Part shown: positions 1-7,730 of the stretch, in pieces | Position numbering within the stretch: position 1 is the stretch's first letter | How the letters are laid out: each line of letters starts with the position of its first letter | Assembly (NCBI GenBank): GCA_913052655.1 | Contig: CAJXFN010000031.1 | Location: 1-12,562 of the forward strand | Length of the DNA stretch: 12,562 nucleotides | Direction of reading: 5' to 3' | DNA from: an uncultured Flavobacteriales bacterium | GTDB taxonomy: Bacteria > Bacteroidota > Bacteroidia > Flavobacteriales > BACL11 | Notes under the pieces: generated by a model | Database searches by the model: none | The model's input: only the letters and a program-made list of their open reading frames with translations | What the model was told of the DNA's origin: nothing | Program-made: the position numbers and the translations under genes

Positions 1-1
1 A

Positions 2-541
2 AGTATTGAAGTAATTTGCGGATCTATGTTTTCTGGAAAAACAGAAGAATTATTACGAAGATTGAAAAGAGCAAATTTTGCAAAACTGAAAGTTGAAATT
101 TTTAAACCTATAATTGATACCAGATACGATAACACAAAAGTAGTTTCTCATAATGAAAACTTTGTTAACTCTACTGTTGTAAGAGATTCTAATGAAATTA
201 TTGAAAAAATTGATAATACAGATGTTGTTGGAATTGATGAGGCTCAATTTTTTAAAGATGACCTGAGTATAACTTGTAATAAATTGGCAAATTCTGGAAT
301 AAGAGTAATTGTAGCGGGTTTAGATATGGATTTTCAGGGTCAACCATTTGGATATATCCCTAAACTTCTTGCTATTTCGGAGCACGTTACAAAGGTGCAT
401 GCAATCTGTTTAGACTGTGGAAACATTGCAAATCATTCTTTTCGTACTTCTGACAATAAAAATCTTGTTTCTTTAGGTGAAAAGAATAATTATAAACCAT
501 TATGTAGACAGTGTTTTAATAAAAACATAAAATATGCATAA
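2..541 (+). CDS. tdk: Thymidine kinase, 5' end outside the window
   Basis: Type II (TK1-like) thymidine kinase, a cytosolic salvage enzyme that phosphorylates thymidine to dTMP with ATP. The frame is open from base 2, reading SIEVICG before the Met at 26. The P-loop GSMFSGKT is encoded at 20-43, so that Met lies inside the P-loop and the true start is upstream of the window. GIDEAQFF at 230-253 is the Walker B-like motif with the expected catalytic glutamate. Paired cysteines CLDC (407-418) and CRQC (503-514) are the structural zinc ligands of this family. About 179 residues are visible and only a short N-terminal piece is missing. The last 8 bases overlap alr in another frame, so the two genes are probably co-transcribed. 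Confidence 0.96.
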   Translation, partial: SIEVICGSMFSGKTEELLRRLKRANFAKLKVEIFKPIIDTRYDNTKVVSHNENFVNSTVVRDSNEIIEKIDNTDVVGIDEAQFFKDDLSITCNKLANSGIRVIVAGLDMDFQGQPFGYIPKLLAISEHVTKVHAICLDCGNIANHSFRTSDNKNLVSLGEKNNYKPLCRQCFNKNIKYA

Positions 542-1616
542 TTTTCACGAAACAATACTTGAGATAGACTTAAGAAAATTAGAAAATAACTTTAACTTTC
601 TATCATCAAAACTAAAAGAGAACTGTAAAATAATTGCTGTTGTAAAAGCCTTTGGATATGGACATGGAGACATTGAAATATCAAAAAAACTGGAGCAATT
701 AGGTGTATATGCATTATGGGTTGCAGATTTTGAAGAAGGAATAAGGTTAAGAGATTCAGGAATAAGATCAAAAATAATAGTTGCAAATCCAGGATGGAAA
801 AGCTTCAATGAAATTGTTAAGTATAATTTAGAAGTTGTTATTCATAATTGTAGATTGTTAGATTTTTATATTTCAAAAGGTAAAGATGTAAATATTCATT
901 TAAAGTTTAATACCGGAATGAATCGCTATGGTTTTGATAAAAAAGACATAAGTTTTGTAGTTAATAAATTAAAAAATAATTCAAATCTAAAGGTAAAATC
1001 TATTTGTTCTCACTTATCATCCGCTGGTGACACTACTAAACTAGATGTTAGTAAAAAGCAGATTAATCTATTTAATGCTCTCTCAAAAACTCTAGAAGAA
1101 AAATTAAATAAAAAAATAGAAAGACATATTCTAAATTCAAATGGTTTTATGAACTTTCCAGAAAGCCAGATGAACATGGTCAGATTAGGTATTTCTTTAT
1201 ATGGTAGTTACAAAAATACGAACCTTCAACAAATCAGTAAATTGAAATCAGTTATAAGTCAAAATAGGAATATTAAAAAGGGGGAGGGCGTTGGATATTC
1301 ATCAGATTTTATTGCAAAAAAAACAATGAATATATCTGTGGTACCTGTTGGCTACGCTGATGGGTTAAACAGAAAATTAGGAAATAGCGTTGGCAGTGTG
1401 ATTATAAAAGAAGTCGAGTGTCCAATTATTGGGAATATTTGTATGGATAGTTTAATGATAGATACTAGCAAGGTTGATTGTAAAGAAGGGGATGAAGTAG
1501 TAATCTTTGGACCAAAAAACACAATCTTATCACTTTCAGAAAAAATTGGTACTATTCCATATGAGATATATTCTTCCCTAAACAGAAGGATTAAGAGGGT
1601 TTATATTGATAATTAA
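534..1616 (+). CDS. alr: Alanine racemase (PLP-dependent)
   Basis: Interconverts L- and D-alanine in the cytosol, supplying D-Ala for peptidoglycan. At 360 residues it is a normal stand-alone racemase, not the MurF fusion found in some Bacteroidota. The N-terminal TIM-barrel domain carries the PLP lysine K38 in AVVKAFGYGHG. NTGMNRYGF (126-134) holds the conserved Arg131, HILNSNG lies near 198-204 and RLGISLYG at 217-224. The C-terminal beta domain carries the second catalytic residue, Tyr255 in GVGYSSDF, and the ICMDSLMID motif (302-310). The ATG at 534 lies 8 bases inside tdk and puts the usual short leader before the first barrel strand. Its 3' end overlaps the convergent gene at 1591 by 26 bases, so there is no room for a terminator after the stop. 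Confidence 0.96.
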   Translation: MHNFHETILEIDLRKLENNFNFLSSKLKENCKIIAVVKAFGYGHGDIEISKKLEQLGVYALWVADFEEGIRLRDSGIRSKIIVANPGWKSFNEIVKYNLEVVIHNCRLLDFYISKGKDVNIHLKFNTGMNRYGFDKKDISFVVNKLKNNSNLKVKSICSHLSSAGDTTKLDVSKKQINLFNALSKTLEEKLNKKIERHILNSNGFMNFPESQMNMVRLGISLYGSYKNTNLQQISKLKSVISQNRNIKKGEGVGYSSDFIAKKTMNISVVPVGYADGLNRKLGNSVGSVIIKEVECPIIGNICMDSLMIDTSKVDCKEGDEVVIFGPKNTILSLSEKIGTIPYEIYSSLNRRIKRVYIDN

Positions 1617-2754
1617 CTACCATTATAGATAAAAATATATATAAAACCAATGTATTATGTATAAATAAGTAACTATCTGTAAACATAATTACCAAATACA
1701 TTATCGGTAACAAAATTCTTACGAACCCATCTTTTAATTTTATCAATTCTCGAATCTGAAAGTAAAAAATAGAAAGTAAGATTATCAATCCAAGTATTCC
1801 AAGTTCTATCCAAACATAAAAATAGTTATTGTGAGGTGTTTTATGATTATGTCTTACTATCTTTTCTGTCTCTTTGTCAATTTTTCTAAATATATCTGTG
1901 AAACTACCAGCCCCATAACCAATTATTGGTTGCTTTTTAATTATTTCTAAGGAATGTGTAAATAAAAGGTAACGAGAAGTGGGCTGTTTGGTTAAAAAAC
2001 TGCTTATCACGTGTGTAAATCTTTTTTGTATCATTTCTGAACTGTTGTATATCATAAACACCGCTAGAAAAAATAAACTTAAAGTCAGAACTAAATGCTT
2101 TACACTCTTTCTAAGCTGAATAAATATAAAAATCGTCAACAATAAAATAAAGACTAACTGTCCTGATTTCCCAGCTTCTGTAAAAAGAGAAATCAAATAA
2201 ACTAGAAGAAATATTAGAAATACGATTTTTATTGGAGGAGTTATACTTATCTTATAATAAGAATAAATTAAAATTAGAGTTGAAGAAGCCAGAAAAATAT
2301 TATGTTCTGTATATTTTAAAAATGCAGAATTAGTCCAATTTTCACCATTTATATTTAAAATACCACAATTTTCAGAAATAGCAATAACTGAAGAAATAAA
2401 CATAGAGACAAAAAACGAAAATACTGATTTCTGTATGGTTTTATTAGTGAAATTGGTGCTGTAAAACGCTGGCAATAACCACAATAAAGAAACTCTTTTT
2501 AATATCCAATTTGTGTCTGTAAATTTACCAAAAAAAATCCAATATAAATAATATAACAACAACAGAGAAATGATAGAAATCATCCAATTACTTGATATTA
2601 TTTTTTTTATTTTGTTAGAAAAATCTCCCTCTAATATAATAATGATTAATAACATTATTAGTATAATATTAGAGGCTACCACAGATAAAGAAATGCTCAA
2701 AGCTAATAAAACTAAAAGCGTATTCTTAATATTAGATAGTAAAGATTTATTCAT
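1591..2754 (-). CDS. O-antigen ligase/polymerase-like polytopic membrane protein
   Basis: A 387-residue, very hydrophobic inner-membrane protein with roughly ten predicted membrane segments (around 10-40, 55-75, 85-98, 108-126, 152-190, 198-214, 221-235, then 315-333 and 347-379). A large periplasmic loop lies between about 236 and 314. Features of the Wzy_C / O-antigen ligase superfamily are TEAGKSGQL (192-200), the stretch from Arg261 to IIGYGAGSF (277-285), and HKTPHNNYFYVWIELGILGL (304-323) with the conserved histidines before a membrane helix. Members transfer or polymerise lipid-linked glycans: WaaL ligases, Wzy polymerases and protein O-oligosaccharyltransferases share this fold. The sequence does not decide which this is. 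The ATG at 2754 is preferred over the TTG at 2757. The start overlaps the S41 protease gene by 8 bases. No glycosyltransferase gene is visible nearby. Confidence 0.8.
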   Translation of the reverse strand: MNKSLLSNIKNTLLVLLALSISLSVVASNIILIMLLIIIILEGDFSNKIKKIISSNWMISIISLLLLYYLYWIFFGKFTDTNWILKRVSLLWLLPAFYSTNFTNKTIQKSVFSFFVSMFISSVIAISENCGILNINGENWTNSAFLKYTEHNIFLASSTLILIYSYYKISITPPIKIVFLIFLLVYLISLFTEAGKSGQLVFILLLTIFIFIQLRKSVKHLVLTLSLFFLAVFMIYNSSEMIQKRFTHVISSFLTKQPTSRYLLFTHSLEIIKKQPIIGYGAGSFTDIFRKIDKETEKIVRHNHKTPHNNYFYVWIELGILGLIILLSIFYFQIRELIKLKDGFVRILLPIMYLVIMFTDSYLFIHNTLVLYIFLSIMVVNYQYKPS

Positions 2755-4408
2755 CAAAACCTAAGATAGAATAATATTCTTGTAGATTTTCGAGTAATCT
2801 TAAAGCTTCTTCTATATCTTTATCGTATTTTAATCTTTCTTTTATTCTACCTTCTTGAAAATAGTATCTACTAATTATCTCTTCTGCTAAGTATTTTTTC
2901 ACCTCTTCCTTATTGTTTATCAAATCATAATTCTTATTAGATTTCACCTTTTCTAAAAGTATAGATAATTCTGTCTCCAACAATTCAAACGTACCTTCCT
3001 CTTCGGTGATTTCTTTAAAAATACCTAATGCGTCTTCTGTTGCGGTTGAATACTCATAATCTTTATCTAATAAGAAGGAAATAAAATCACTATATATTTC
3101 ATCTGTAATTTCAAATTTTTCTACTGTATTTATTGATTCATTTTTATATCTGAAATCCGTAGCAAAATCAAATATCAACCTTTTGTTCATTAAAGAAATT
3201 GTAATGTCTGAAACATCGTCACTATTAACAACTACATCTGGATTTATACCTCCACCATCTTTTACCTCTCTTCCGTTTCTTGTTTTAAAGGTTGAAATTA
3301 AGGAATCTGGAACCTTCCCTACACTTCCATCTTCATTTCTATTTGAATAATCTAAAGCTTGAATACATCTTCCGCTAGGAATATAGTATTTTGCGACGGT
3401 TACTTTTAACTGTGAATTATATGGCAATTTTCTAGTTTGTTGAACCAATCCTTTACCAAATGATTTTCGTCCTATTACAATTCCTCTATCTAAATCCTGG
3501 ATAGAGCCTGAAACAATTTCTGATGCCGAAGCAGAGGTAGAATTAATCAATATAACTAATGGGGTTTTATTGTCAATCGGAGATTTTGTTGACTTGTATT
3601 TTTTTGTCCAATCTTTAATCTTTCCTTTAGTAGTTACTATTTCTTCTCCTTTGTCTACAAATAGATTGACAATATCTATTGATTCATTTAGAAGTCCTCC
3701 TCCGTTAGATCTTAGGTCTAAGATAATTCCTTTTAAATCTTGTTGCGATTTTAAATTTAACAAAGCGTTTTTTACTTCATTCGCACAATTTCTAGTAAAG
3801 GACCTTAATTTAATATATCCAACTCCATAATCTAATATTCCATGATAAGGGATGCTTTTAACTGTAATTTTTTCTCGGTTGAATTTTTTGACAAAACTTT
3901 TGCCGTTTCTTTCAATTAGAATAGAAACTTCTGTATTAGGTTGTCCTTTTAAAATTGAACTAATTTCCTCTGTAGTTTTATTTTCAGCCGATTTTCCATT
4001 TATTTCTAACAACTTATCTCCTGCCATTAAGCCTGCTTTTTGAGCGGGGAACCCCTCGTAAGGTTCGCTTATATATACAAAATTCTTTCTTTTTGTTATC
4101 ATAGCTCCAATACCTCCGTACTGACCAGTAGTCATAAATCGATAATCTTCAATGTCTGATTCTGGAATATAAGTTGTGTAAGGATCTAAAGAACTTAACA
4201 TTTCGTTAATTGCCGTTTTCATTAAATCTCCCGAGTTTATATCGTCCACATACAACATATCTAACTCCTTGTATAAATCTGTAAATATTTCTAAATTTTT
4301 GGAAGTCTCAAAATAACTATCTGATTGAGCTTTTACTTGAATAAACGAGAGCATTATAACAACTATCGTTGCTATCTTTTTACTAAAGTTGAAAGTTTGT
4401 TTTTTCAT
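2747..4408 (-). CDS. S41 family C-terminal-processing peptidase (CtpA/Prc type)
   Basis: Exported serine protease that trims or degrades envelope proteins from their C-termini. Residues 1-27 look like a Sec signal peptide: basic start, hydrophobic core around 12-24, ending VKAQ before SDSY. A short helical domain with SLDPYTTYIP (73-82) follows, then a PDZ domain (about 96-176, with GGIGAM and AGLMAGDKLLEINGK). The catalytic S41 domain spans about 185-345. By spacing to Prc and D1P, the Ser-Lys-Gln residues are S294 in NSTSASASE, K319 in SFGKG and Q323. The C-terminal 200 residues form a charged, probably helical extension usual for the roughly 550-residue Bacteroidota members. The start lies 8 bases after yidD, which places it in the rnpA-yidD operon. 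Confidence 0.94.
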   Translation of the reverse strand: MKKQTFNFSKKIATIVVIMLSFIQVKAQSDSYFETSKNLEIFTDLYKELDMLYVDDINSGDLMKTAINEMLSSLDPYTTYIPESDIEDYRFMTTGQYGGIGAMITKRKNFVYISEPYEGFPAQKAGLMAGDKLLEINGKSAENKTTEEISSILKGQPNTEVSILIERNGKSFVKKFNREKITVKSIPYHGILDYGVGYIKLRSFTRNCANEVKNALLNLKSQQDLKGIILDLRSNGGGLLNESIDIVNLFVDKGEEIVTTKGKIKDWTKKYKSTKSPIDNKTPLVILINSTSASASEIVSGSIQDLDRGIVIGRKSFGKGLVQQTRKLPYNSQLKVTVAKYYIPSGRCIQALDYSNRNEDGSVGKVPDSLISTFKTRNGREVKDGGGINPDVVVNSDDVSDITISLMNKRLIFDFATDFRYKNESINTVEKFEITDEIYSDFISFLLDKDYEYSTATEDALGIFKEITEEEGTFELLETELSILLEKVKSNKNYDLINNKEEVKKYLAEEIISRYYFQEGRIKERLKYDKDIEEALRLLENLQEYYSILGFDE

Positions 4409-4416
4409 AATTACAT

Positions 4417-4638
4417 TTATGGTACTAAATCTTCACCGCTTCCTCCCCATGGGTGACATTTAGATATTCTTTTTATTGCTAAAACACATCCTTTAAAAGG
4501 GCCGTGTTTAATTATTACTTGCTTAGCATACTCCGAACATGTAGGTGTAAATCTACATGTAGAAGGTAATATTGGAGATATTACTTTTTGATAAATCAAG
4601 ATAACTAAAACAAACAAAAATGAAAATATCTTTTTCAT
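4417..4638 (-). CDS. yidD: Membrane protein insertion efficiency factor YidD
   Basis: A 73-residue YidD/DUF37 protein, a small peripheral inner-membrane protein that aids YidC-dependent insertion of membrane proteins. It has an N-terminal hydrophobic/amphipathic helix (about 3-24), then the family signature with SPILPSTCRFTPTCSEYA (21-38) and a C-terminal KCHPWGGSGEDLVP (60-73). Conserved cysteines are C28, C34, C51 and C61. Length is normal. The ATG overlaps the rnpA stop in an ATGA tetranucleotide (4635-4638), which implies translational coupling. The neighbouring rnpA is the classic partner of yidD, but yidC and rpmH are not in the window. Confidence 0.97.
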   Translation of the reverse strand: MKKIFSFLFVLVILIYQKVISPILPSTCRFTPTCSEYAKQVIIKHGPFKGCVLAIKRISKCHPWGGSGEDLVP

Positions 4639-4991
4639 AATTGATTATTTAAACGTTGTAAAATTACTTTTATTTTTTCTTCTAACGAGTTAAAATTTGG
4701 AATTTCTGGAGATAGGTATACGAAACCTAAGTGAAGCGTATTTTTATTTTTTATTAAATTTTTATTTTTCCTGAAAGATTCTTTAATTAATCTTTTTATT
4801 TTATTTCTATTTACAGCCTTTGGAGTTATTCTCTTGGGTACAGAGAATAACACCTCAATGTTATTTTCTTCAGACAGAATAAAATTCCAATATACCTTGA
4901 TTTTATCATGTATAAAATAATTATTTTCTTCAAATAATCTTGCAATGTCTGAAGTAGAACACAATCTCTCTTTTTTTGAAAACTTGTACAT
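4635..4991 (-). CDS. rnpA: Ribonuclease P protein component
   Basis: The 118-residue protein subunit of RNase P. It binds the catalytic RNA and the 5' leader of precursor tRNAs and helps mature tRNA 5' ends in the cytosol. The family signature is the basic RNR helix AVNRNKIKRLIKESFR (59-74). Upstream is FSVPKRITPKAV on the strand that faces the leader, and the N-terminus reads FSKKERLCS, a variant of the usual FPKxxRL opening. The gene follows hemD after a 40-base gap. I see no matching promoter box in that gap, so it is probably read from the upstream DUF4271 promoter. It lacks the rpmH neighbour seen in many bacteria. Confidence 0.95.
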   Translation of the reverse strand: MYKFSKKERLCSTSDIARLFEENNYFIHDKIKVYWNFILSEENNIEVLFSVPKRITPKAVNRNKIKRLIKESFRKNKNLIKNKNTLHLGFVYLSPEIPNFNSLEEKIKVILQRLNNQL

Positions 4992-5031
4992 TATGAAAAT
5001 AAAAAGGGGGTAATTAAAAACTCTTTATTTT

Positions 5032-5808
5032 TTACTTTTTTGGTCTTTTTCTTTTGTTTGCTTTTGTAATATAATCATCTAACGCCATAGACATAGATGG
5101 AAACTTCTTATTTGGAACCTCAATATCCGCTATTAAATCATTATTTTTAACAGCATTAATCGTAGTTGGCCCAAAAGCCGCAATTCTAGTAGCTTCCTGT
5201 ACAAAATCTGGAAAGTTTTCGTATAAAGAGGTAATTCCCGTAGGAGAGAAAAACACCAAGACATCATATTTTACATCAGATAAATCTGACAAATCAGCTG
5301 CGACAACCTTATACATTACAGCTTTTGTGTAATCTAAACCACTTTCTTCCATTGTTTTATTGGTTTGACCTTTTAATAAGTCAGAGCAAGGAAGAAGAAA
5401 TTTACTTTCTTTATGCTTTTGCATTAATGGAAGTAAACTTGCAAATGTTCTTTCACCAGTAAATACTTTTCTCTTTCTGTACACAATAAAGTTTTGCAGA
5501 TAATGAGCAATAGCTTCCGAAACACAAAAATACTTAGTATGGTCTGGTATTCTTAACCTCAGTTTTTCCATCATTCCAAAATAATGATCCATTGAGTTTT
5601 TAGAGGTAAATATAACTGCATCATGGTTTAATAACGAGATTCTTTGTTCTCTAAATTCCATTGTCGTTAACTCATCAACTTGGACAAATGAACGATAATG
5701 AAGTTTTAATTTGTGCTTTTCAGCTAGAGAATGATAAGGGGTCTTGTTTTCTGGTTCTGGCTGTGAAATTAGAATCGATTTTACCTTTTTCTGTCTGTCT
5801 ATGGTCAT
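5032..5808 (-). CDS. hemD: Uroporphyrinogen-III synthase
   Basis: Closes and rearranges hydroxymethylbilane to uroporphyrinogen III, the branch point to haem and corrinoids, in the cytosol. HemD is poorly conserved, so the call rests on the two-domain Rossmann-like pattern. VKSILISQPEPE (9-20) opens domain 1. FTSKNSMDHYF (67-77) and YFCVSEAIAHYL (93-104) follow. FFSPTGITSLYENF (186-199) and IAAFGPTT (209-216) in domain 2 match the active-site cleft motifs, and the whole reads like flavobacterial HemD. The C-terminus is strongly basic (KRKRPKK). I place the start at the ATG at 5808 (258 residues). A TTG at 5835 would add nine lysine-rich residues inside the upstream gene, while 5809-5821 is an A-rich stretch typical of a Bacteroidota ribosome-loading site. 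Confidence 0.88.
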   Translation of the reverse strand: MTIDRQKKVKSILISQPEPENKTPYHSLAEKHKLKLHYRSFVQVDELTTMEFREQRISLLNHDAVIFTSKNSMDHYFGMMEKLRLRIPDHTKYFCVSEAIAHYLQNFIVYRKRKVFTGERTFASLLPLMQKHKESKFLLPCSDLLKGQTNKTMEESGLDYTKAVMYKVVAADLSDLSDVKYDVLVFFSPTGITSLYENFPDFVQEATRIAAFGPTTINAVKNNDLIADIEVPNKKFPSMSMALDDYITKANKRKRPKK

Positions 5809-5821
5809 ATTCTTTTTCTTT

Positions 5822-6472
5822 TTACGCAAAAACAATCCCTCTGTACACTAGTACAAGAGGAAAAAACTCAAGAAGGCAAATATACATAAATAAATAAAAC
5901 CTTGGAAGGCCGAAAGATTTTATTCCAATTTTAAGTTTCCAGTAAATTTTTAAAACAAAAAACAGGGATAAAACACTAAATAGTAAAATTGAGGACTCTT
6001 CTTTTATATCTGTGTAATAAAAATGAAATAAAACTAATAATGGAAACGCAAACAAAGCAAATACTTTATCATATAAATTAGTAAAAAACAATGCTAATGA
6101 ACCTATTTGCTTCATTTTTAATAAAACTCCAACAAACCTAATACAAATGAACTTTGCAAAATAATACAAACTTGTATAAAAGATAGTCTTTATGAGTAAT
6201 CTCAAGGTTAAATTTGCTGGTGATATTAAGCTAGAAATAAAAAAAGATATATTTAAAATCATTAAAATTGTAAAGAGTATATTTACCCTTCTTTTAAACA
6301 CATTGTCATCTCTTAAATATTGATTTGCAAACCTCTGTCCAAAAGAACTTAAAACAAATTCTTTAGAATATTTATAATGAAAAGCGTATAGTAGACCTAT
6401 AATGTAAAATGAAATTGTAAGTAAAACAAAACATAAATTATTAGATTGGTAACTTAGTTGAACAGTATTCAT
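5822..6472 (-). CDS. DUF4271 family integral membrane protein
   Basis: A 216-residue membrane protein of unknown function with about six hydrophobic segments (near 14-32, 63-83, 91-116, 134-152, 160-178 and 190-211). The C-terminal stretch SFGLPRFYLFMYICLLEF (186-203) matches the DUF4271 signature, a family largely confined to Bacteroidota. It is the first gene of the minus-strand run, with a good -7 box 17 bases before the ATG. It ends 13 bases before hemD. That linkage suggests either a role near haem biosynthesis or simple co-expression, and nothing in the sequence fixes a function. No catalytic motif or cysteine cluster is visible. Confidence 0.85.
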   Translation of the reverse strand: MNTVQLSYQSNNLCFVLLTISFYIIGLLYAFHYKYSKEFVLSSFGQRFANQYLRDDNVFKRRVNILFTILMILNISFFISSLISPANLTLRLLIKTIFYTSLYYFAKFICIRFVGVLLKMKQIGSLALFFTNLYDKVFALFAFPLLVLFHFYYTDIKEESSILLFSVLSLFFVLKIYWKLKIGIKSFGLPRFYLFMYICLLEFFPLVLVYRGIVFA

Positions 6473-6489
6473 TATAAAAAATTGAGTAA

Positions 6490-6497
6490 CAAAGATA
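6490..6497 (-). promoter_or_regulatory. -7 promoter box for the DUF4271-hemD-rnpA run
   Basis: Reads TATCTTTG on the minus strand, a full match to the Bacteroidota -7 consensus TAnnTTTG. It lies 17 bases upstream of the ATG at 6472, giving a predicted leader of about 10 bases. A TTG on the same strand (6514-6516) could be the -33 element, although the 16-base spacer is shorter than usual. It sits back to back with the promoter for the acyl-CoA dehydrogenase. Confidence 0.6.
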
Positions 6498-6516
6498 CTG
6501 ATAAGAGATTATTCAA

Positions 6517-6524
6517 TACTTTTG
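6517..6524 (+). promoter_or_regulatory. -7 promoter box for the acyl-CoA dehydrogenase
   Basis: TACTTTTG matches TAnnTTTG exactly. It lies 27 bases before the ATG at 6552, leaving a leader of about 20-25 bases that is almost all A and T and includes a run of ten A's. That fits ribosome loading on an A-rich leader without a Shine-Dalgarno sequence. No clear TTG sits at the right distance for a -33 box; the nearest is CTG at 6498-6500. Confidence 0.6.
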
Positions 6525-6551
6525 CAGTGGTAAAATTTTAAAAAAAAAATT

Positions 6552-7730
6552 ATGTCACAAGATTTATATCAAGCTCCTGATTATTTTTTGTTAGATGAAT
6601 TACTAACAGAAGAGCACAAGTTAGTTAGAGACGCTGCAAGGGAATGGGTAAAAAGAGAAGTCTCTCCAATAATTGAAGACGCTTGCCAAAAGGCAGAATT
6701 CCCAAAACAAATTGTAAAAGGATTGGGTGAGATCGGTGGTTTCGGACCATATATTCCCGTAGAATATGGAGGGGCTGGATTAGATCAAATTTCTTACGGA
6801 TTAATTATGCAAGAATTAGAAAGAGGTGATAGTGGGATTCGTTCTACATCATCTGTTCAATCATCTTTAGTAATGTATCCAATTTGGAAATATGGTAGTG
6901 AAGAACAAAAAATAAAATTTTTACCTAAGCTTGCAACTGGAGAATTTATTGGTTGTTTTGGGTTAACAGAACCTGATCATGGGTCAAACCCAGGGGGAAT
7001 GGTAACCAATTTAAAAGATATGGGAGATCATTATCTTTTAAACGGTGCTAAGATGTGGATTTCAAACGCACCTATTGCAGACATTGCTGTTGTATGGGCA
7101 AAAAATGAAGAAGGAAGAATAAAGGGAATTTTAGTTGAAAGAGGAATGGAAGGGTTTTCTACTCCTGAGACTCATGGCAAATGGAGCTTAAGAGCTTCCT
7201 CTACTGGAGAGTTAGTTTTTGATAATGTAAAAATTCCTAAAGACAATGTTTTGCCAAATAAAGATGGTTTAGGAGCTCCTCTGGGATGTTTAGATTCTGC
7301 TAGATATGGTATTGCGTGGGGAACTATAGGTACCGCAATGGACTGTTACGATACCGCATTAAGATATTCTAAAGAAAGAATTCAGTTTGGAAAACCTATT
7401 GCCTCTTTTCAATTACAACAAAAAAAATTGGCAGAAATGATTACCGAAATTACTAAGGCTCAGTTTTTAACCTGGAGATTAGGGGTATTAAGAAACGAGG
7501 GTAGAGCAACTTCTGCACAAATTTCTATGTGTAAAAGAAATAATGTAGAAATGGCGCTAAATATTGCTAGAGAGGCAAGACAAGTTTTAGGAGGCATGGG
7601 AATTACCGGAGAGTATTCTATTATGAGACATATGATGAATTTAGAATCTGTTATTACATATGAAGGGACACATGATATACACTTATTGATTACTGGACTA
7701 GATATAACTGGAGAAAACGCGTTTAAATAA
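6552..7730 (+). CDS. Acyl-CoA dehydrogenase, glutaryl-CoA dehydrogenase type
   Basis: A 392-residue FAD flavoenzyme of the acyl-CoA dehydrogenase fold. It most resembles glutaryl-CoA dehydrogenase, which oxidises and decarboxylates glutaryl-CoA to crotonyl-CoA in lysine and tryptophan breakdown. Supporting motifs are SGIRSTSSVQSSLVMYPI (94-111), GCFGLTEPDHGSNPGGM (about 133-149), WISNAPIADIAVVWAK, GKWSLRASSTGE and TYEGTHDIH (369-377). Arg97 and Ser101 align with human Arg94 and Ser98, which hold the substrate's second carboxylate, and Glu371 is the expected catalytic base. Conservation of the arginine argues for a dicarboxylyl-CoA substrate, but whether it decarboxylates cannot be told from sequence. 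The stop overlaps the DUF3817 start as TAATG. No other lysine-degradation gene is in the window. Confidence 0.92.
   Translation: MSQDLYQAPDYFLLDELLTEEHKLVRDAAREWVKREVSPIIEDACQKAEFPKQIVKGLGEIGGFGPYIPVEYGGAGLDQISYGLIMQELERGDSGIRSTSSVQSSLVMYPIWKYGSEEQKIKFLPKLATGEFIGCFGLTEPDHGSNPGGMVTNLKDMGDHYLLNGAKMWISNAPIADIAVVWAKNEEGRIKGILVERGMEGFSTPETHGKWSLRASSTGELVFDNVKIPKDNVLPNKDGLGAPLGCLDSARYGIAWGTIGTAMDCYDTALRYSKERIQFGKPIASFQLQQKKLAEMITEITKAQFLTWRLGVLRNEGRATSAQISMCKRNNVEMALNIAREARQVLGGMGITGEYSIMRHMMNLESVITYEGTHDIHLLITGLDITGENAFK

Noticed and set aside
53..247. Antisense open frames inside tdk and other genes (for example 53-247, 545-808, 3570-3830, 9470-9709, 11576-11809)
   Set aside because: They lie opposite well-supported coding regions, their translations resemble no family I recognise, and no start signals accompany them.
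645..668. Altered PLP motif in alanine racemase (KAFGYGHG in place of KANAYGHG)
   Set aside because: The lysine and the GHG are kept, variation at these positions is common in Bacteroidota, and all other active-site residues are present.
2755..2757. TTG as start of the O-antigen-ligase-like gene
   Set aside because: An ATG follows immediately at 2754, so the TTG adds one residue with no supporting signal.
5809..5835. Upstream TTG start for hemD adding nine residues
   Set aside because: The extension is lysine-rich, lies partly inside the DUF4271 gene, and is absent from the usual HemD N-terminus. The ATG at 5808 has an A-rich leader.
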